A DNA stretch of 64,000 nucleotides from the NCBI RefSeq assembly GCF_014643775.1, contig NZ_BMKC01000003.1:310350-374349 (forward strand). Direction: 5' to 3'. Source of the DNA: Arenimonas soli. GTDB lineage: Bacteria > Pseudomonadota > Gammaproteobacteria > Xanthomonadales > Xanthomonadaceae. The first letter of the stretch is position 1, and the number at the start of each line of letters is the position of its first letter. Under the pieces are notes generated by a model. That model did no database searches and was not told the origin of the DNA. It worked only from the letters and a program-made list of their open reading frames with translations. The translations under genes and the position numbers were made by a program. This document shows, one piece after another, positions 28,354 to 39,408 of the stretch.

Positions 28354-29229
28354 ATGAGCGTTTTGATCGACAAGAACACCAAGGTCATCGTCCAGGGCTT
28401 CACCGGCCAGCAGGGCACCTTCCACGCCGAGCAGATGCTCGAGTACGGCACCAAGGTCGTTGGCGGCGTCACCCCGGGCAAGGGTGGCAGCACCCACATC
28501 GGCCTGCCGGTCTTCAACACCGTGTCCGAGGCCGTGGCCGAAACCGGCGCCGATGCTTCGGTCATCTACGTGCCGCCGCCGTTCGCGGCCGACGCCATCC
28601 TGGAAGCGGCCGATGCCGGCATCCGGGTCATCGTCTGCATCACCGAAGGCATCCCGGTGCTGGACATGCTGCGGGTCAAAAACACCCTGGCCGGCTACGA
28701 CGACGTCGTGCTGGTCGGCCCGAACTGCCCCGGCGTCATCACCCCGGGCGAGTGCAAGATCGGCATCATGCCGGGCCACATCCACATGCCCGGCAAGATC
28801 GGCATCGTCTCGCGCTCGGGCACGCTTACCTATGAAGCCGTGAAGCAGACCACCGACGCCGGCCTGGGCCAGTCCACCTGCATCGGCATCGGCGGCGACC
28901 CGATCAACGGCACCAACTTCATCGACGCCCTGAAGCTGTTCCAGGACGACCCGCAGACCGAAGGCATCATCCTGGTCGGCGAAATCGGCGGCAGCGCCGA
29001 AGAGGAAGCGGCCGAGTTCATCGCCCAGTACGTGACCAAGCCCGTGGTCGGCTTCATCGCCGGCGCCTCGGCCCCGGCCGGCAAGCGCATGGGCCACGCC
29101 GGCGCCATCGCCTCCGGCGGCAAGGGCACCGCGGCCGGCAAGTTCGAGGCCCTGGAAAAGGCCGGCGTCACCACCGTCAAGTCGCCCGGTGACCTGGGCG
29201 CGGCGATCGCGGCGAAGCTGAAGAAGTAG
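28354..29229 (+). CDS. sucD: Succinyl-CoA synthetase alpha subunit
   Basis: 291 residues, normal length. The CoA-binding Rossmann domain begins [21 protein letters not shown]. The phosphohistidine is in [14 protein letters not shown] (about residue 248), which carries the phosphate between substrate and nucleotide. Translated from an ATG with AAGGA 8-9 bp upstream. Ends the sucCD operon; the next gene on the strand is an unrelated acyltransferase. Confidence 0.98.
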   Translation: MSVLIDKNTKVIVQGFTGQQGTFHAEQMLEYGTKVVGGVTPGKGGSTHIGLPVFNTVSEAVAETGADASVIYVPPPFAADAILEAADAGIRVIVCITEGIPVLDMLRVKNTLAGYDDVVLVGPNCPGVITPGECKIGIMPGHIHMPGKIGIVSRSGTLTYEAVKQTTDAGLGQSTCIGIGGDPINGTNFIDALKLFQDDPQTEGIILVGEIGGSAEEEAAEFIAQYVTKPVVGFIAGASAPAGKRMGHAGAIASGGKGTAAGKFEALEKAGVTTVKSPGDLGAAIAAKLKK

Positions 29230-29281
29230 GGCCGGCCATGCGGGGCCAGCCGGCGTCGCGTCGATCGTCCAGGGACCCGGG

Positions 29282-31279
29282 ATGAGCGGGACCGCCTACC
29301 GCCCGGAAATCGATGGCCTGCGGGCCATCGCGGTAACGGCGGTGGTGCTTTACCACGCAAGCGCCGGGCTGCTGCCCGGCGGGTTCATCGGGGTTGACGT
29401 CTTTTTCGTCATCTCCGGTTACCTGATCACGTCGATCCTGGTCCAGGAATGGCGCGGCACCGGCCGGATCGACCTGCTGGCGTTTTATGCCCGGCGCGTG
29501 CGCCGCCTGCTCCCCGCCCTGGCGGTGGTGCTGGTGGCGACGGTGGCGGTTGCCGCCGTGTTGCTGCCACGGCTCGGTCGGTTCCAGGAGTTCGCCGAAT
29601 CCGCGATCGCGTCCGTCCTGTTCATCGCCAACATCTACTTCGACCTTCGGGCCGGCGGGTATTTCGATCCCGCCATGGACAGCCAGCCGTTGCTGCATCT
29701 GTGGTCGCTGGCGGTCGAGGAGCAGTTCTACCTGGTCTATCCGCTGCTGCTGGCCGGCCTGTTTCGTCTGGTCCGGGTCCGGCCCCTGGTCGTCCTGGGC
29801 GTCCTGTCCCTGGTTTCCCTGTTCGTGGCCGAGTACTGGCTGGGCGTGTCGCCGGACACCGCCTTCTACCAGATGCCGGCCAGGTTCTGGGAGCTCGCCG
29901 TCGGCGGCATGATCGCGCTGGGCGCCAGCCAGACGCAGGGCGAGCGCAGGGCGACGATACAGGCCGGACTGGGTCTGGCCCTGATCGTGCTGTCGGCCTC
30001 GCTGCTGCAGCAGGGCTGGCGCTTCCCCGGGCTGGGGGCCCTGTCGTCGGTGGCGGGGGCCGGCCTGGTGCTCCACGCCGTGCATCATTCGCCGCGGCTG
30101 GGAATCGTCGGCCGCATGCTTTCCTTGCGGCCGATGGTGTTGCTGGGCCTGGTGTCCTACCCGCTCTACCTGTGGCACTGGCCGATCCTGACGCTTGACC
30201 AGGAAACCCGGCTGGCGCCGGCCGACACCGGTTGGAGGTTGATGTTGTGCCTCGTGGCGGTGTTGCTGGCCTGGCTGACCTACCGTTTCGTCGAAATGCC
30301 GGTCCGCCGCAGCAACTGGACCGCCGGAGCCGTGCTGCGGCGCGGAACGCTGGGTTCGACCGCCGTGCTGGTGGCCATACTCGGGCTGACGACGATCAAT
30401 CTCGGGGCGGAAGGATCGGACCTTGTGACGCGGACGCGGCAGGATCGTCCCGCCGACATGGCCCGCTGCCACTTCGACCAAAGCGACACGATCACGCACC
30501 TGTCACCGGGGTCGTGCGGCTCGCAGCCCGGCCGGGACGCCCGGCTGGCCATCTGGGGAGATTCGCACGCCCTGGCCTGGAAGCCGCTGGCGTGGTTGCT
30601 TGCGCAACAGGCGGGCGTCGCCGCGGAGGCCCACACGATGGATGCCTGCCCGCCGGTGCCGGGTTACCGCGGACACCTTCCGGCGGCGCCCGGTTTCGGC
30701 GAAAACTGCGCGGCGTTCAACGCGCTCGTCCGCCAACGCATCGAGGCCCGGCAGTACGACACACTGATCCTCGCGGCCCGGTGGCCGGCCCACCTGGACA
30801 TCGCCCTGTTCTCCGAACACGAGCTCGCGCGGCGGTCACGCACCGTGGCCGAATCACCGTCGCCGTCCGAAATCACGGTGGGCCTGCGCGATACCCTCGC
30901 GATGGCGTCAAGGCATGCGCGCCGGGTGCTGGTCATCGGTCCGACGCCGGTGCTGCGCTTCGACGCACCCGACTGCATCGGGACCTCGCGGCTTTCCGAG
31001 TGCACGCGTCCGCGCGATGAATACGAGCGCCTGGTCCTGCCGGCCCGGCAGGCGCTGTTGACGGCCGCGGCCGGACTGCCGAACGTGCAGGTAATCGACC
31101 CGACGGACTTCTTCTGCTCGGCGACCGAATGTCCCGCAGTGAAGGATGGTTACGGACTGTTCTGGGATGATGACCATGTGTCGTCCACGGCCGCGAAAGC
31201 GTTCGCGGCCGAACTGGCTGCGGAGCCGGCCCGCTTCGAACTCGGGGGCGTTCCCGTCCCTGCCAACAACGCCAAGTGA
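29282..31279 (+). CDS. Acyltransferase-3/SGNH fusion, glycan O-acetyltransferase (OafA-like)
   Basis: 665 residues. The N-terminal 350 residues are an acyltransferase-3 membrane domain with about ten helices, starting YRPEIDGLRAIAVTAVVLYH (the RxxR-type/His region) and including FFVISGYLITSI. The C-terminal part is a periplasmic SGNH hydrolase-like domain with IWGDSHALAWKP (Ser nucleophile) and a C-terminal DxxH in WDDDHVSS. Proteins of this layout acetylate O-antigen, peptidoglycan or exopolysaccharide sugars. It sits between sucD and nadE with short gaps and looks like a later insertion in a housekeeping stretch. Acceptor unknown. Confidence 0.9.
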   Translation: MSGTAYRPEIDGLRAIAVTAVVLYHASAGLLPGGFIGVDVFFVISGYLITSILVQEWRGTGRIDLLAFYARRVRRLLPALAVVLVATVAVAAVLLPRLGRFQEFAESAIASVLFIANIYFDLRAGGYFDPAMDSQPLLHLWSLAVEEQFYLVYPLLLAGLFRLVRVRPLVVLGVLSLVSLFVAEYWLGVSPDTAFYQMPARFWELAVGGMIALGASQTQGERRATIQAGLGLALIVLSASLLQQGWRFPGLGALSSVAGAGLVLHAVHHSPRLGIVGRMLSLRPMVLLGLVSYPLYLWHWPILTLDQETRLAPADTGWRLMLCLVAVLLAWLTYRFVEMPVRRSNWTAGAVLRRGTLGSTAVLVAILGLTTINLGAEGSDLVTRTRQDRPADMARCHFDQSDTITHLSPGSCGSQPGRDARLAIWGDSHALAWKPLAWLLAQQAGVAAEAHTMDACPPVPGYRGHLPAAPGFGENCAAFNALVRQRIEARQYDTLILAARWPAHLDIALFSEHELARRSRTVAESPSPSEITVGLRDTLAMASRHARRVLVIGPTPVLRFDAPDCIGTSRLSECTRPRDEYERLVLPARQALLTAAAGLPNVQVIDPTDFFCSATECPAVKDGYGLFWDDDHVSSTAAKAFAAELAAEPARFELGGVPVPANNAK

Positions 31280-31287
31280 GGCATCCC

Positions 31288-32925
31288 ATGTCCCAGCCCC
31301 GCCGATTGCGCATCGCCCTGGCCCAGTTCGACTTCCCCGTCGGCGACGTCGCCGGCAACGCGGCGCGCATGGCGGCCTGGGTGGCCGAGGCGCGCGACGT
31401 GCACGGCGCCGACCTGGTGCTGTTCCCGGAGCTGGCGCTCAGCGGCTATCCGCCCGAAGACCTGGTGCACCGGCCGGCCTTCCTGCAGGCCTGCGAGGAA
31501 GCCCTGGCCGGGCTTGCGAAGGCCTGCACCGGCATCGTCGCCGTGGTCGGCTGGCCGCAGGCGGCGGGGTCGATCGTCTACAACGCCGCCAGCGTGCTGC
31601 GCGACGGCAAGGTGGCGGCCACCTATCGCAAGCGCGAGCTGCCCAATTACGCGGTGTTCGACGAGCGCCGCTATTTCGACGTCGATCCCGACGGCGGCGC
31701 CTGCGTCTTCACCGTCAAGGGCGTGCCGGTCGGGCTGGTGATCTGCGAGGACCTGTGGTTCCCCGAGCCCCTGGCCGAAACCGTGGCGATGGGCGCGAAA
31801 CTGGTGGTGGTGCCCAATGCCTCGCCCTTCGAGCGCGGCAAGACCGCCCGGCGCGACAGCCTGCTGGAGATGCGCGTGCAGGAAGCCGGCATCGGCCTGG
31901 CCTACCTCAACGTGGTCGGCGGCCAGGACGAACTGGTGTTCGACGGCGCCTCGGTGCTGGCCGATGCCGACGGCACCCTGCACGAGGCCGCCGAGGCCTT
32001 CGTGGACCACTGGCTGGTGGCCGACTTCGACGCCGGTGACGGCCAGTTCACCCGCGTGCACTGGGCCACCGAAGACGACGAGTCCTGGCAGTCCCAGGCC
32101 TGGCGCGCCATCGTGCGCGGAATCCGCGACTACTGCGGCAAGAACGGTTTCGACAAGGTCTGGCTGGGCCTGTCGGGCGGCATCGATTCAGGCCTGGTCG
32201 CGGCCCTGGCGGTGGACGCCCTGGGCGCCGGCAACGTCACGGCCGTGCGCTTGCCGTCGCGCTACACCTCCGACCTGAGCAACGACCTGGCCGACGAGCA
32301 GGCCAGGCTGCTGGGCATCCGCCTGGAGACCGTGGCCATCGAAGCCCCGTTCGAAGGCTTCCTGCAGGCGCTGGGGCCGATTTTCGAAGGCCAGGAGCCG
32401 GGAATCGCCGAAGAAAACCTGCAGTCGCGCTGCCGCGGTGCGCTGATGATGGCGCTGTCGAACAAGTTCGGTGGCCTGTTGCTGACCACCGGCAACAAGA
32501 GCGAATACGCCGTGGGTTACGCCACCATCTACGGCGACATGTGCGGCGGCTTCGCGCCCATCAAGGACCTGTACAAGACCGAGGTCGTGGCCCTGTGCCA
32601 CTGGCGCAACGCCCGGTCGCGGGTGATCCCGGAAGAAGTGATCACGCGCCCGCCCTCGGCCGAGCTGCGCGAAAACCAGACCGACCAGGACTCGCTGCCG
32701 CCCTACGAGGTGCTCGACGGCATCCTGCTTCGCTACGTCGACCAGGACCGGTCGCCGGAAGAGATCGTCGCCGACGGCTTCGACGCCGGCACGGTCGAGC
32801 GGGTGCTGCGGCTTTTGCGGGTCAATGAATGGAAACGGCGCCAATCGGCGCCGGGTCCAAAGCTTTCGCATCGCGCCTTCGGGCGCGAACGCCGTTACCC
32901 GATCAGTTCGGGCTGGCGCGACTGA
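31288..32925 (+). CDS. nadE: Glutamine-dependent NAD+ synthetase NadE
   Basis: NadE converts deamido-NAD to NAD using glutamine. 545 residues with two domains. An N-terminal nitrilase-type glutaminase (1-260) has the catalytic triad Glu in LFPELALSGYPPEDL, Lys in RKRELPNY and Cys in VICEDLWF. The C-terminal ATP-PPase synthetase has the P-loop GLSGGIDSGLVA and TTGNKSEYAVGY. Start chosen at ATG 31288 (MSQPRRLRIALAQ). Its TGA is immediately followed by the TCA that is the complement of the bamD stop, so the genes meet tail to tail with no spacer. Confidence 0.97.
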   Translation: MSQPRRLRIALAQFDFPVGDVAGNAARMAAWVAEARDVHGADLVLFPELALSGYPPEDLVHRPAFLQACEEALAGLAKACTGIVAVVGWPQAAGSIVYNAASVLRDGKVAATYRKRELPNYAVFDERRYFDVDPDGGACVFTVKGVPVGLVICEDLWFPEPLAETVAMGAKLVVVPNASPFERGKTARRDSLLEMRVQEAGIGLAYLNVVGGQDELVFDGASVLADADGTLHEAAEAFVDHWLVADFDAGDGQFTRVHWATEDDESWQSQAWRAIVRGIRDYCGKNGFDKVWLGLSGGIDSGLVAALAVDALGAGNVTAVRLPSRYTSDLSNDLADEQARLLGIRLETVAIEAPFEGFLQALGPIFEGQEPGIAEENLQSRCRGALMMALSNKFGGLLLTTGNKSEYAVGYATIYGDMCGGFAPIKDLYKTEVVALCHWRNARSRVIPEEVITRPPSAELRENQTDQDSLPPYEVLDGILLRYVDQDRSPEEIVADGFDAGTVERVLRLLRVNEWKRRQSAPGPKLSHRAFGRERRYPISSGWRD

Positions 32926-33765
32926 TCATTGCCCCGAAAACGGGTTGAGCTTGCTGAAGAACCCCTGGCCATCGGGCCAGTCGCCGGTCAGGTAGGGGTG
33001 CTGCGGGTAGTTGGCTTCGAGCACCTTGCGGCTGTTGGCGGCCAGTTCGTCCTGGCCCAGTTCGGTGTAAGCCGAGGCCATCAGCGCCAGGGCGTCACCG
33101 TCGTGTTCGCTCTGCGGGTAGGTCTGCAGGATGTACTTGCCGCGGTTGGCGGCCGCCACGTAGGCGTCGCGGCGCAGGTAGTACAGGCCGACCTGGAGTT
33201 CGTGGCGCGCCATCAGGTTGCGCAGGTAGATCATGCGCTGGCGCGAATCGGGCGCGTAGCGGCTGTTGGGGTAGCGGCGCAGGACCTCGGCGAAGTCGTT
33301 CAGGGACTGCGTGGGCGCGCCCAGGTCGCGCTTGGCCATGTCCTGGTTGGCGATGCGCAGCAGCGTGGCGCGGCCCTGGTCGAAGTTGATCAGCGCCTTG
33401 AGGTAATAGGCGTAATCAATATGCCGGTGCGTCGGATAGGTGCGGATGAAGCGGTTGACCGCCGAGGTGGCTTCTTCGTTCTTGCTCTGCTTGTAGAGCA
33501 CGTAGGCCACTTCCAGCTGCGCCTGTTCGCTGTAGGGGCCGTACGGGAAGCGGGCGACCAGGCGCTGGAAGTACAGCTCCGACCGGTTCCAGTTGTTCTT
33601 TTCCATCGCCGACTTGCCGACCCGGTACATCTCTTCGACCGGCAGCGATTCGGTGGGTTTTTCCTTGTCGCCGTCGAACCAGCCGCCGACGGTCTTGCAG
33701 CCGGCGAGGGCGAGGATCATCACCAGGAGGGCGGAAATACGGATCAGGCCGGTCGGTCGGGTCAT
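32926..33765 (-). CDS. bamD: Outer-membrane assembly lipoprotein BamD
   Basis: BamD is the essential lipoprotein partner of BamA in beta-barrel insertion. 279 residues from ATG at 33765. A signal peptide ends in lipobox LALAGC (lipidated Cys about residue 23). The rest is five TPR-like repeats, e.g. [33 protein letters not shown]-type and [19 protein letters not shown] segments, typical of the YfiO family. Divergent from rluD, as in most gammaproteobacteria. Confidence 0.96.
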   Translation of the reverse strand: MTRPTGLIRISALLVMILALAGCKTVGGWFDGDKEKPTESLPVEEMYRVGKSAMEKNNWNRSELYFQRLVARFPYGPYSEQAQLEVAYVLYKQSKNEEATSAVNRFIRTYPTHRHIDYAYYLKALINFDQGRATLLRIANQDMAKRDLGAPTQSLNDFAEVLRRYPNSRYAPDSRQRMIYLRNLMARHELQVGLYYLRRDAYVAAANRGKYILQTYPQSEHDGDALALMASAYTELGQDELAANSRKVLEANYPQHPYLTGDWPDGQGFFSKLNPFSGQ

Positions 33766-33805
33766 CAGGGGAGCGGGTTCGGGCGCTGCGGGCAGCAAGT
33801 TCAGG

Positions 33806-33812
33806 GATAATA
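33806..33812. promoter_or_regulatory. -10-like element in bamD/rluD divergent gap
   Basis: The sequence GATAATA contains TATTAT on the minus strand (5 of 6 matches, about 42 bp before bamD) and GATAAT on the plus strand (5 of 6, about 67 bp before rluD). No good -35 was found for either direction, so the orientation cannot be settled. Confidence 0.35.
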
Positions 33813-33877
33813 CCGGAAAGCCCGCTGTCGCCTCCATGAACCCGGCGCGACCCCCTCCGCAGGCCCCAGGACCCCGC

Positions 33878-34873
33878 ATGACCCCGACCCAGACCCCCGA
33901 AACCGACGAAAACGACCGCGAGCTGCTCGAAGCCAGCATTCCCCTGCAGGCGGCCGGCCGCCGGTTCGACCAGGTGCTGGCCGAACTTTTCCCCGATTTC
34001 TCCCGATCTCGCCTGTCCGAATGGATCAAGTCCGGCGACGCCCTGCTCGACGGGCGCCTGGTCAAGCCCAAGGAAGCCGTGCGCGGCGGCGAGCCGGTCA
34101 CCGTTTCGGTGCGCATGGAAGTGGAAACCCACGCCCTGCCCGAAGCCATCGCCCTGGACCTGGTCTACCAGGATCAGGACGTGCTGGTGGTCAACAAGCC
34201 CGCCGGCCTGGTGGTGCACCCCGGCGCCGGCAACCCGCGCGGCACCCTGGTCAACGCGCTGCTGCATTTCGACGCGAGCCTGGCCGAGCTGCCGCGCGCC
34301 GGCATCGTGCACCGGCTCGACAAGGACACCTCCGGCCTGATGGTGGTCGCGCGCACACTGCGCGCCCACACCTCGCTGGTTGAACAGCTGTCCGGCCGCG
34401 AAGTGCACCGCCAGTACCTGGCCGTGGTGCAGGGCACCATGGTCGCCGGCAACACCATCAATGCCCCCATCGGCCGCCATCCCACCGACCGCGTGCGCAT
34501 GGCGGTGGTGAAGGAAGGCGGCCGCGACGCCATCACCCATTACCGGCTGCGCGAGAAGTTCCGCGCCCACACCCTGGTCGAATGCCGGCTTGAAACCGGC
34601 CGCACCCACCAGATCCGCGTGCACATGGCCCACGTGCGCCACCAGATCGTCGGCGACCCGCTCTACGGCGGCGCCTTCCGCCTGCCCAAGGCCGCCACCG
34701 AGGCCCTGGTGGCCCGGCTGCACGGGTTCCGGCGGCAGGCCCTGCATGCCGAACAGCTGACCTTCGCGCACCCGTCCACCGGCGAACCCGTGGCCCACGA
34801 GGCGCCGATGCCCGAGGACATGCAGGCCCTGGTGCGCGACCTGCGCGAAGACACCGCGGCCTTCAAGGGCTGA
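33878..34873 (+). CDS. rluD: 23S rRNA pseudouridine synthase RluD
   Basis: RluD makes pseudouridines in helix 69 of 23S rRNA (1911, 1915, 1917 in E. coli). 331 residues from ATG 33878. An S4-like RNA-binding domain (residues 25-85: [24 protein letters not shown]) precedes the catalytic domain with Asp148 in [15 protein letters not shown] and the conserved [13 protein letters not shown]. Two bp separate it from pgeF, a pairing conserved across gammaproteobacteria. Confidence 0.97.
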   Translation: MTPTQTPETDENDRELLEASIPLQAAGRRFDQVLAELFPDFSRSRLSEWIKSGDALLDGRLVKPKEAVRGGEPVTVSVRMEVETHALPEAIALDLVYQDQDVLVVNKPAGLVVHPGAGNPRGTLVNALLHFDASLAELPRAGIVHRLDKDTSGLMVVARTLRAHTSLVEQLSGREVHRQYLAVVQGTMVAGNTINAPIGRHPTDRVRMAVVKEGGRDAITHYRLREKFRAHTLVECRLETGRTHQIRVHMAHVRHQIVGDPLYGGAFRLPKAATEALVARLHGFRRQALHAEQLTFAHPSTGEPVAHEAPMPEDMQALVRDLREDTAAFKG

Positions 34874-34875
34874 CG

Positions 34876-35628
34876 ATGCCGGCGCCGGCCTGGCTGGACG
34901 CCGACTGGCCCGCGCCGCCCGGGGTGAGGGCGGTCACCAGCCTGCGCTGCGGCGACGGGGTGTCGGCGCCGCCTTTCGACCGGCTCAATTTCGGTTTGAA
35001 CTGCGGTGACGACCCGGTGGCGGTGCTCGAGAACCGCCGGCTTTTTCGCCAGTGGCTGGCCTTGCCGTCGGAACCGGTCTGGCTCAAGCAGGTGCACGGG
35101 ACCGGGGTGCTGCGGGTGGACGGTCCGCGTGGCGACGGCCCACCCGAGGCCGACGCCGCCGTAACCTCGCAAGCCGGCACCGTGCTGGCCATCCTCACCG
35201 CCGACTGCCTGCCGGTCGTCTTCGCGGCCAAGGACGGCAGCGAAGTCGGCGTAGCCCACGCCGGTTGGCGCGGGTTGGCCGCCGGCGTCCTGGAGGCCAC
35301 GGTCGCGGCCATGCACACGCCGCCGGCGCGACTGCGCGCCTGGCTTGGTCCGGCCGCGGGCCCGGACCACTACGAAATCGACGCGCAAGTGCGCGACGCA
35401 TTCGTCGGCGAAGACGAGGGTGCGGCGCTGGCCTTCCTGCCCTCCCGTCCCGGCCATTGGCGGGTTGATCTGTTCGCCCTCGCGCGACGGCGCCTGGCGG
35501 CCCTGGGCGTGGATGACCTGCACGGCGGCGGCCTGTGCACCATCGCCGACGCGGCTCGCTTTTATTCCCACCGCCGCGACGGCTCCAGCGGGCGCCTGCT
35601 TACCCTGGCCTGGCGCAGCGGGACCTGA
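34876..35628 (+). CDS. pgeF: PgeF/YfiH family multicopper-type oxidase/peptidoglycan editing factor
   Basis: 250 residues. The metal-binding and active-site motifs of the YfiH/LACC1 family are present: TADCLPVVFA (Cys), GVAHAGWRGLAAGVLE (His), and GGGLCTIADAARFYSHRRDGSSGR at the C-terminus. E. coli YfiH has been described as removing wrongly incorporated L-Ser from UDP-MurNAc, and relatives act on purine nucleosides; which applies here cannot be judged. Coupled to rluD. Confidence 0.93.
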   Translation: MPAPAWLDADWPAPPGVRAVTSLRCGDGVSAPPFDRLNFGLNCGDDPVAVLENRRLFRQWLALPSEPVWLKQVHGTGVLRVDGPRGDGPPEADAAVTSQAGTVLAILTADCLPVVFAAKDGSEVGVAHAGWRGLAAGVLEATVAAMHTPPARLRAWLGPAAGPDHYEIDAQVRDAFVGEDEGAALAFLPSRPGHWRVDLFALARRRLAALGVDDLHGGGLCTIADAARFYSHRRDGSSGRLLTLAWRSGT

Positions 35629-35704
35629 CTTCCGGCAGGCTGCGCACCGGCCACCGGGCATGCGAAGGTGCCCCCGCCGTCCCCCCCCAACCGGAGCCAT
35701 GCCG

Positions 35705-36670
35705 ATGTCCCGATCCTTCCTGCCGCTGCTGCTTGGTCTCGCCCTGGCGCTACCGGCGACCGCCACCGCCGGTACCGTGGACGAAGCCGAGGCCTTGCTC
35801 AAGGACCGCGACCCGCGCGCGGCCCAGGTGGTCGCCGCCCTGGCCAAGGCGCGGCCGCAGGACCGCGAGGTGCGCGTGCTGCAGCTTCGCGTGCTGCTCC
35901 AGGATCCGGACCGCACCGAACAGGCGTTGGACATGGCCGAGGACCTTGTCGATGACGAGCCCGATTACGCGCCTGCCCATCTTTGGCTGAGCAATGCCTA
36001 CGCCAACCGCATCGGCCGGGTCGGCCGGTTCAGCCAGGCCACGATGGCGCCGAAGCTGCGCCGGGCGCTGGAGCGTGCGCTGGAACTGGACCCGGACCTG
36101 CACGAGGCGCGCAGTTCGCTGCTGGAGTACTACCTGCAGGCGCCGGGCATCGTCGGCGGCAGCGTCGAAAAGGCCAGGGCCCAGATCGCCGAACTCCAGC
36201 GCCGGGACCCGCCGCGCGGCCACTACGGCCAGGGCCGCCTTGCCCAGTACGAGGAGCGCCTGGACGACGCACGCCGCCATTACCTGGCGGCCTTCGCCGC
36301 GCGGCCGTCCAATGCGGTCTATCGCATGACCGCCGGCATCATCCACCAGGACGCCAAGGACTGGGACAAGGCCTTCGCGGTTTTCGACCAGTGGACCCAC
36401 GAAGAGCCCAAGGCCGCCGGCGCCTGGTACCAGCTGGGCCGCACCGCGGTGCTGTCGGGCCAGCGCCTGGATGAGGGCGTGGCGGCGTTCAAACGTTTCC
36501 TGGCGCTGCCCGAGCAGCCCGGCCAGCCCGAGCACAAACACGCCTGGTACCGCATGGGCCAGGCCCTGGCGCTGGCCGGCGACAAGGCGGCGGCGCGGCA
36601 GGCACTGGAGAAGTCGCTGTCCCTGGACCCGGACCTGGCCGAAGCCAAGGCTGAACTGGCCAAGCTCTAG
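35705..36670 (+). CDS. Exported TPR-repeat protein
   Basis: 321 residues. A signal peptide ([23 protein letters not shown]) predicts a periplasmic protein. At least five TPR-like helical pairs follow, e.g. [57 protein letters not shown] and [18 protein letters not shown]. The GGAG ribosome site fits the second in-frame ATG (35705) better than the ATG at 35699. No catalytic motif is seen. Similar proteins lie at this spot in relatives, but their function is not established; protein-protein scaffolding is the only safe guess. Confidence 0.85.
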   Translation: MSRSFLPLLLGLALALPATATAGTVDEAEALLKDRDPRAAQVVAALAKARPQDREVRVLQLRVLLQDPDRTEQALDMAEDLVDDEPDYAPAHLWLSNAYANRIGRVGRFSQATMAPKLRRALERALELDPDLHEARSSLLEYYLQAPGIVGGSVEKARAQIAELQRRDPPRGHYGQGRLAQYEERLDDARRHYLAAFAARPSNAVYRMTAGIIHQDAKDWDKAFAVFDQWTHEEPKAAGAWYQLGRTAVLSGQRLDEGVAAFKRFLALPEQPGQPEHKHAWYRMGQALALAGDKAAARQALEKSLSLDPDLAEAKAELAKL

Positions 36671-36672
36671 CG

Positions 36673-36701
36673 CTTGAATTCCCCCGCCGGGGCGTCCATC
36701 T
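36673..36701 (+). promoter_or_regulatory. Sigma-32-like heat-shock promoter for clpB
   Basis: CTTGAA (36673-36678) and GTCCATCT (36694-36701) are 15 bp apart. They match the heat-shock consensus CTTGAA and CCCCATNT in 6 of 6 and 6 of 8 positions, with the proper spacing. The -35 starts only 3 bp after the upstream stop codon, so clpB has its own promoter. Confidence 0.7.
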
Positions 36702-36711
36702 GGAAGGCATC

Positions 36712-36730
36712 GGGCGGCGCATCGCCGCCC
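36712..36730 (+). other. Hairpin at the 5' end of clpB mRNA
   Basis: A perfect 8-bp stem (GGGCGGCG/CGCCGCCC) with a CAT loop lies just downstream of the predicted heat-shock start site (about 36708) and 10 bp before the AAGGA ribosome site. It does not occlude the ribosome site. It could protect the short leader from 5' decay, or terminate readthrough from the upstream TPR gene although no T-run follows. Confidence 0.55.
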
Positions 36731-36752
36731 CCTGCCTTGCAAGGACTTCCCC

Positions 36753-39335
<2,583 letters not shown>

Positions 39336-39344
39336 GCCAACACC

Positions 39345-39398
39345 GTGGGAGGGACTTCAGTCCCGATTTGCCCGAATCGGGACTGAAGTCCCTCCCAC
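39345..39398. repeat. REP-like 24-bp perfect palindrome between clpB and ybaL-like gene
   Basis: Two 24-nt arms (39345-39368 and 39375-39398) are exactly complementary around a 6-nt loop (TGCCCG). The arm begins GTGGGAGGGACTTCAGTCCC and is itself partly palindromic (GGGACT-TCAGTCCC). It resembles the interspersed GTGGGAG-NGACTTCAGTC-type REP elements of Pseudomonas and Lysobacterales that are mobilised by RAYT transposases. It lies between convergent genes 10 bp from each stop codon and can serve as a bidirectional terminator. Confidence 0.85.
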
Positions 39399-39408
39399 CG
39401 AAGACGGC

